The notes under the pieces are model-generated. The model was not told the DNA's origin. It saw nothing but the letters and a program-made list of their open reading frames with translations, and did not search any database. A stretch of 64,000 nt of DNA, taken from assembly GCF_002159185.1 (NCBI RefSeq), contig NZ_NFHD01000003.1, positions 116,644-180,643 of the forward strand, in the 5' to 3' direction. Of this stretch, positions 61,006 to 64,000 are shown one piece after another (positions within the stretch are counted from its first letter, which is position 1; each line of letters begins with the position of its first letter). Made by a program: the position numbers and the translations under genes. Origin of the DNA: Gemmiger sp. An87 (GTDB taxonomy: Bacteria; Bacillota; Clostridia; Oscillospirales; Ruminococcaceae).

Positions 61006-62490
61006 ATGATGGAAGAGAGAAATCAATATGGCATTTCCCTGCAATCGGAAAACGATGGCAGTTGTGTTGTGGCGGAACTGCCCGAAGGGAGAAACCTGAT
61101 CGATTACTGTTGCAAAATGCTGGAAAATAACGCGATTCCCGGCCTTCTGCCGGTGCGCCATCAGATCCTCAACGGGCAGGTTCGGCTTCGCTACAGTCTG
61201 GCGGGCAAGGTTCGCTTGGGCGATTATCTGGCTATGCACCCCTTGACCTATGCGAACGGCCTGCTGATTCTGCGTAATCTGACCAACTCGCTCCTGCGGT
61301 TGAATGAGTATTTTCTGCGGCTGGATCAGTGCGTTTTGGATGTGGAGCACATCTACATTGGCGACGGGTTGAATACCTATCTTCTCTGTGTCCCTGTGGA
61401 TTCCAGAGAGGTTTCGGTCAGTGGGATCAGTGTGCGACGTTTTTATGAGCAGCTGATTGGCCGGTATTTTGCCACAATGGACTGTGCCGACTATGATGAA
61501 ATGTTCAAGTGGGTCCATCAGGTTGTTTCCTTCGATCTGGAGGAATTCCGCAAGCATTTTTTGGAGCAGAGTGTGGTTGCCGGCCGTACAAAGGCAGATA
61601 GTGTCAGGGAGAAAGCTGCAACGGAATATGTTCCGGCACAGCCTGCCATGGGAGTGGGGGAGGAAACCCGCCCCGCGGAACCGAAAATTTCTGAACCGGC
61701 GGAGAAAAATCCGCTGGATAAGCTTGGCGCTCTGGGGAAGATTCCGCTGATGGACCGATTGAATCGTGCCGGGCAGACAGCGGAGCCACCCGCACCGGAA
61801 AAAGGTGAGAACGCTGAGCCGCAGGACGATTTGTTCCCTATTCCGCCCAGCCAGAAACCGGAAAAGCAGGAAAAGCAGGAAAAAAAGGAAGAGAAAAAGA
61901 AGAAGAAAAAGGGTCTGTTCGGGTTTGGCGAGCGCAAGAAGCAGGCAAAGACTGAGGATGAAATGCCGATTCCTTCGGATAAAAAACCGGCAGAGCCCGT
62001 GATTCCTCCAGTGCGCCCGGTACAGCCTGCAGTACCGCCGGTTTCGGTGCAATCGGTCCCGCCAGTGCAGAACGCACGGAATGGAGAGCAGAACAGCCAC
62101 AGTGGGAACGAGGATGACTGGGAGCAGGGAACAATTCTGGTAAAGCAGGATGAGGGGACCATGTTGGCATCCAGCTTTACTCAGAGAGCGGTATGTGCCT
62201 ATCTGGTCCACCAGGGCCGGCGGATCAACATCGACACCACACCATTTGTTTTGGGAAAGATGAATTCGACCCATTCGCTGAATTATGCCATTGCCAATAA
62301 CAACAAGGTGTCGCGCAATCATGCGGAGATCCTGCTGTCCGGGGATCAGTATGCGATCAAGGACAATCAGTCCCGCAATGGCACGTTTTTGAACGGACGG
62401 ATGCTGCAGCCGCTTCAGCCGGTGGCATTGAAGGACGGCGATGAGATTCGCCTGTATGACGAGGTGTTAGTTTTCCATCTGGAGAATTGA
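61006..62490 (+). CDS. DUF6382-like protein with FHA domain
   Basis: A 494-residue cytosolic protein. The N-terminal part (1-190) resembles DUF6382 (YGISLQSENDGSCVVAELPEG). A Pro/Lys-rich linker follows (195-365), and the C-terminal forkhead-associated domain (about 400-494) has FVLGKMNSTHSLN, VSRNHAEILL and SRNGTFLNG. FHA domains bind phosphothreonine, so it likely reads the output of the kinase at 44213. ATG 61006 has GGAGG 8 nt upstream. A GTG at 60991 overlaps that site. Confidence 0.85.
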   Translation: MMEERNQYGISLQSENDGSCVVAELPEGRNLIDYCCKMLENNAIPGLLPVRHQILNGQVRLRYSLAGKVRLGDYLAMHPLTYANGLLILRNLTNSLLRLNEYFLRLDQCVLDVEHIYIGDGLNTYLLCVPVDSREVSVSGISVRRFYEQLIGRYFATMDCADYDEMFKWVHQVVSFDLEEFRKHFLEQSVVAGRTKADSVREKAATEYVPAQPAMGVGEETRPAEPKISEPAEKNPLDKLGALGKIPLMDRLNRAGQTAEPPAPEKGENAEPQDDLFPIPPSQKPEKQEKQEKKEEKKKKKKGLFGFGERKKQAKTEDEMPIPSDKKPAEPVIPPVRPVQPAVPPVSVQSVPPVQNARNGEQNSHSGNEDDWEQGTILVKQDEGTMLASSFTQRAVCAYLVHQGRRINIDTTPFVLGKMNSTHSLNYAIANNNKVSRNHAEILLSGDQYAIKDNQSRNGTFLNGRMLQPLQPVALKDGDEIRLYDEVLVFHLEN

Positions 62491-62492
62491 TT

Positions 62493-63251
62493 ATGGGGTA
62501 TCGAATCGCTTGGGTCAGCGAGACCGGAAACCGGCGCAAGACGAATCAGGACAGATGGCTTGCACTTGCAGAAAAACGAGACGGCAAAGCCTATGCGCTG
62601 CTTGCTGTGGCGGATGGAATGGGCGGTCTCAAACAGGGCGATCTGGCCAGTGAAAAAGCGGTGGAACTGCTGCGGCAATGGTGGCGGACTGTAGGCAGTC
62701 AGCAGGCGGCGGAGCAGTGCAGCGATGCGCTGGACGAAGTAATTTATGAGATTCACCGGCAGCTTTTTTACCTGTCTCAGCAGCAGGGAGCTGCACTGGG
62801 AACAACGCTTTCTGTTCTTGTTCTGGCTGGTAAAAATTATCTGTTCAAGCAAGTAGGGGACAGCCGGATTTACCTGCGTGTTAAGGGGAATACAACGCTG
62901 CTCACAACAGATCAGACATGGTGCAATGAAGCGATAGCGCAGGGGTTGTTGGCCCCGGAGCAGGCGGAGAATCATTGGATGCGGCATGCACTGGTCAATG
63001 CACTTGGGGCTTCAGAAGAGCTGAAAATTGATACAGGCAGCGGAACAGCCCCCAACGGGGCCTGCTTTTTGCTCTGTAGTGATGGCTTCTATAACGGACT
63101 TCCCGCTCCGCTGGAATCCTATACCTGGGCCAACCAGAAGGAACTGGACAGACTCAGCGAGGAGATTTTGAAAGGCAGCGCCCCGGACAACCTGACGGCG
63201 GTTTTGTGTCGGGTCTCACTTTATTTACAGGGAGGCAGAAGCATAACGTGA
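62493..63251 (+). CDS. PP2C-family Ser/Thr phosphatase
   Basis: A 252-residue PPM/PP2C phosphatase. Metal-ligand motifs are RKTNQDRW, VADGMGGL, VGDSRIY, LCSDGFYN and DNLTAVL. It probably reverses the phosphorylation made by the transmembrane kinase. ATG 62493 has GGAGAA upstream. The gene lies 2 bp after the FHA gene and overlaps the next gene by four bases (GTGA). Confidence 0.92.
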   Translation: MGYRIAWVSETGNRRKTNQDRWLALAEKRDGKAYALLAVADGMGGLKQGDLASEKAVELLRQWWRTVGSQQAAEQCSDALDEVIYEIHRQLFYLSQQQGAALGTTLSVLVLAGKNYLFKQVGDSRIYLRVKGNTTLLTTDQTWCNEAIAQGLLAPEQAENHWMRHALVNALGASEELKIDTGSGTAPNGACFLLCSDGFYNGLPAPLESYTWANQKELDRLSEEILKGSAPDNLTAVLCRVSLYLQGGRSIT

Positions 63252-63772
63252 AACTATGGGCAATATTTCGGGCAGTGGTGTTTCTGGTACTACTGGGAGC
63301 AGCGGCTTGGCAGGATATTCAAAACCGAAAAATCCGGAATCCGCTCATCCTGCTGGGGGTGCTGCTGGGACTTTTGACAGCCATTCCCTATGGATTATCC
63401 GGTGTGGGAGACGCGCTGGCAGGAGGACTTATTGCATTGGCAGTGGGATTCCTGTTTTGGAAGCTACGGGTGTTCCGAGCAGGAGATGCAAAGTTGCTGT
63501 GGGTTGTTGGCTGTTTTTCCGGAACTGGCCAACTCCTGCAAGATTTTGCGGCTATTCTGCTGGTGTCGGGTGTTTGTGCATTGTTTTTGATGCTGCGACA
63601 TGGTGTACTGCTGCGGAAATTCAAGAGAGTCGGGCTGTACCTGAATGCAATTGCTGTACAGAGACGTTTTGAAGTTTATGAACCGGAAGAGGAGGATGTG
63701 TGCAGTTTCCCCTTTGCGGTGGGTGTTTTCGGTGGACAACTGGCTTATTTTATCTGGTTAATGGTTCGATAA
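63248..63772 (+). CDS. Second A24-type prepilin peptidase
   Basis: A 174-residue CpaA/TadV-type protein. D23 lies in WQDIQNRKIRN and D80 in RAGD, where the first glycine of GxGD is replaced by Arg. About five helices are visible. Start is GTG 63248 with GGGAGG upstream, overlapping the PP2C stop. Two peptidases in one locus suggest split substrates, or that this copy has lost activity. Confidence 0.82.
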   Translation: MKLWAIFRAVVFLVLLGAAAWQDIQNRKIRNPLILLGVLLGLLTAIPYGLSGVGDALAGGLIALAVGFLFWKLRVFRAGDAKLLWVVGCFSGTGQLLQDFAAILLVSGVCALFLMLRHGVLLRKFKRVGLYLNAIAVQRRFEVYEPEEEDVCSFPFAVGVFGGQLAYFIWLMVR

Positions 63773-63872
63773 GGCCACAGCCAAAAAGCTGTCCTGGATG
63801 CCTTTTTACGCGGCTGAAGTGAGATGCTTTCCGGGTGAAATCAAGAAGAGCTATTCCAAATCGGTGAAGTGT

Positions 63873-63907
63873 ATAAAAAATGCCGGCCATACAGGCCGGC
63901 ATTTCAG
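63873..63907 (+). terminator. Terminator of the Tad operon
   Basis: ATGCCGGCC and GGCCGGCAT pair around ATACA, followed by a weak T tail. Confidence 0.65.
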
Positions 63908-63913
63908 CCTGTC

Positions 63914-63945
63914 GAAAAAGGCCACCTATCGGTGGTCTTTTTCTC
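63914..63945 (+). terminator. Second terminator-like hairpin
   Basis: AAAAAGGCCACC and GGTGGTCTTTTT pair around TATC, giving a tandem stop. Confidence 0.75.
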
Positions 63946-63966
63946 GTATAAGGAAAGGGAATGCGG

Positions 63967-64000
63967 TATAATGGTGTGGGGTGATAAAAATGCTGGTAAA
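63967..64000 (+). promoter_or_regulatory. Promoter and start of a truncated gene
   Basis: TATAAT at 63967-63972 is followed by GGGGTGAT and a possible ATG at 63990 (MLV...). Only three codons are in the window, so the product is unknown. No clear -35 is seen. Confidence 0.35.

Overview
The window reads as chromosomal DNA of an anaerobic, spore-lineage Gram-positive bacterium, most likely a gut Clostridia of the Oscillospiraceae/Ruminococcaceae type. The supporting content is an NADH-linked [FeFe]-hydrogenase, rubrerythrin, a Rex redox repressor, an anaerobic radical-SAM sulfatase maturase, a T-box leader on ileS, SpoIIIE/FtsK beside a ClpP-like TepA protein, a sortase-type IPQTG anchor, and a Firmicute-style Tad locus. 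No rRNA, tRNA, CRISPR array, transposase or phage gene was recognised. The genus is inference.

Layout. 0.3-8.7 kb holds two divergent hydrogen-metabolism operons. The leftward one encodes two DRTGG-like proteins, a GHKL ATPase, an HydS-like (sensory) [FeFe]-hydrogenase homologue and a PHP phosphoesterase. The rightward one encodes a complete NADH-linked hydrogenase (thioredoxin-like 2Fe-2S subunit, GHKL ATPase, 2Fe-2S ferredoxin, NuoF-like subunit, HydA). 8.7-14.4 kb holds rubrerythrin behind a promoter with a perfect 11-bp inverted repeat, a T-box-controlled ileS, and a sulfatase-maturase-type radical SAM enzyme. 14.6-21.5 kb holds a very large secreted M60 metallopeptidase carrying a dockerin-like module, followed directly by a membrane-anchored protein with a cohesin-like domain. 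21.7-43.7 kb is mostly housekeeping: a nucleoid-associated protein, tdk, rex, tepA-like, spoIIIE, a YgiQ radical SAM protein, an MBL-fold/DUF3006 pair, pyk, deoB, a YdcF protein, a MacB-type ABC operon with a CARDB-like surface protein, a cation/proton antiporter, a DJ-1 protein, trmO, and two small membrane proteins.

43.9-63.8 kb is a visibly AT-richer block devoted to a Tad (type IVc) pilus and its apparent control. It starts with a small membrane protein, a transmembrane Ser/Thr kinase with a beta-propeller-like outer part, and a repeat-rich sortase-anchored surface protein. Then follows a long operon: a Crp/Fnr regulator, TadZ-like ATPase, CpaF, TadB, TadC, Flp pilin, TadE-like, DUF5702-like, a second TadE-like, prepilin peptidase, FHA protein, PP2C phosphatase and a second A24 peptidase. 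Kinase, FHA reader and phosphatase form a complete phospho-threonine circuit around the pilus genes. Both transcription units begin with a matching 14-bp Crp/Fnr-type box at the same distance from a -10 element, so the encoded regulator probably controls both.

Main candidates for something new are (1) the dockerin-M60 peptidase with its adjacent cohesin-like membrane anchor, which looks like a minimal cell-surface mucin-protease complex, and (2) the self-contained Tad module with its own Crp/Fnr regulator, kinase/FHA/phosphatase circuit, degenerate TadZ ATPase and a perfect 18-bp hairpin behind the pilin gene. All family names come from motif reading without database searches.
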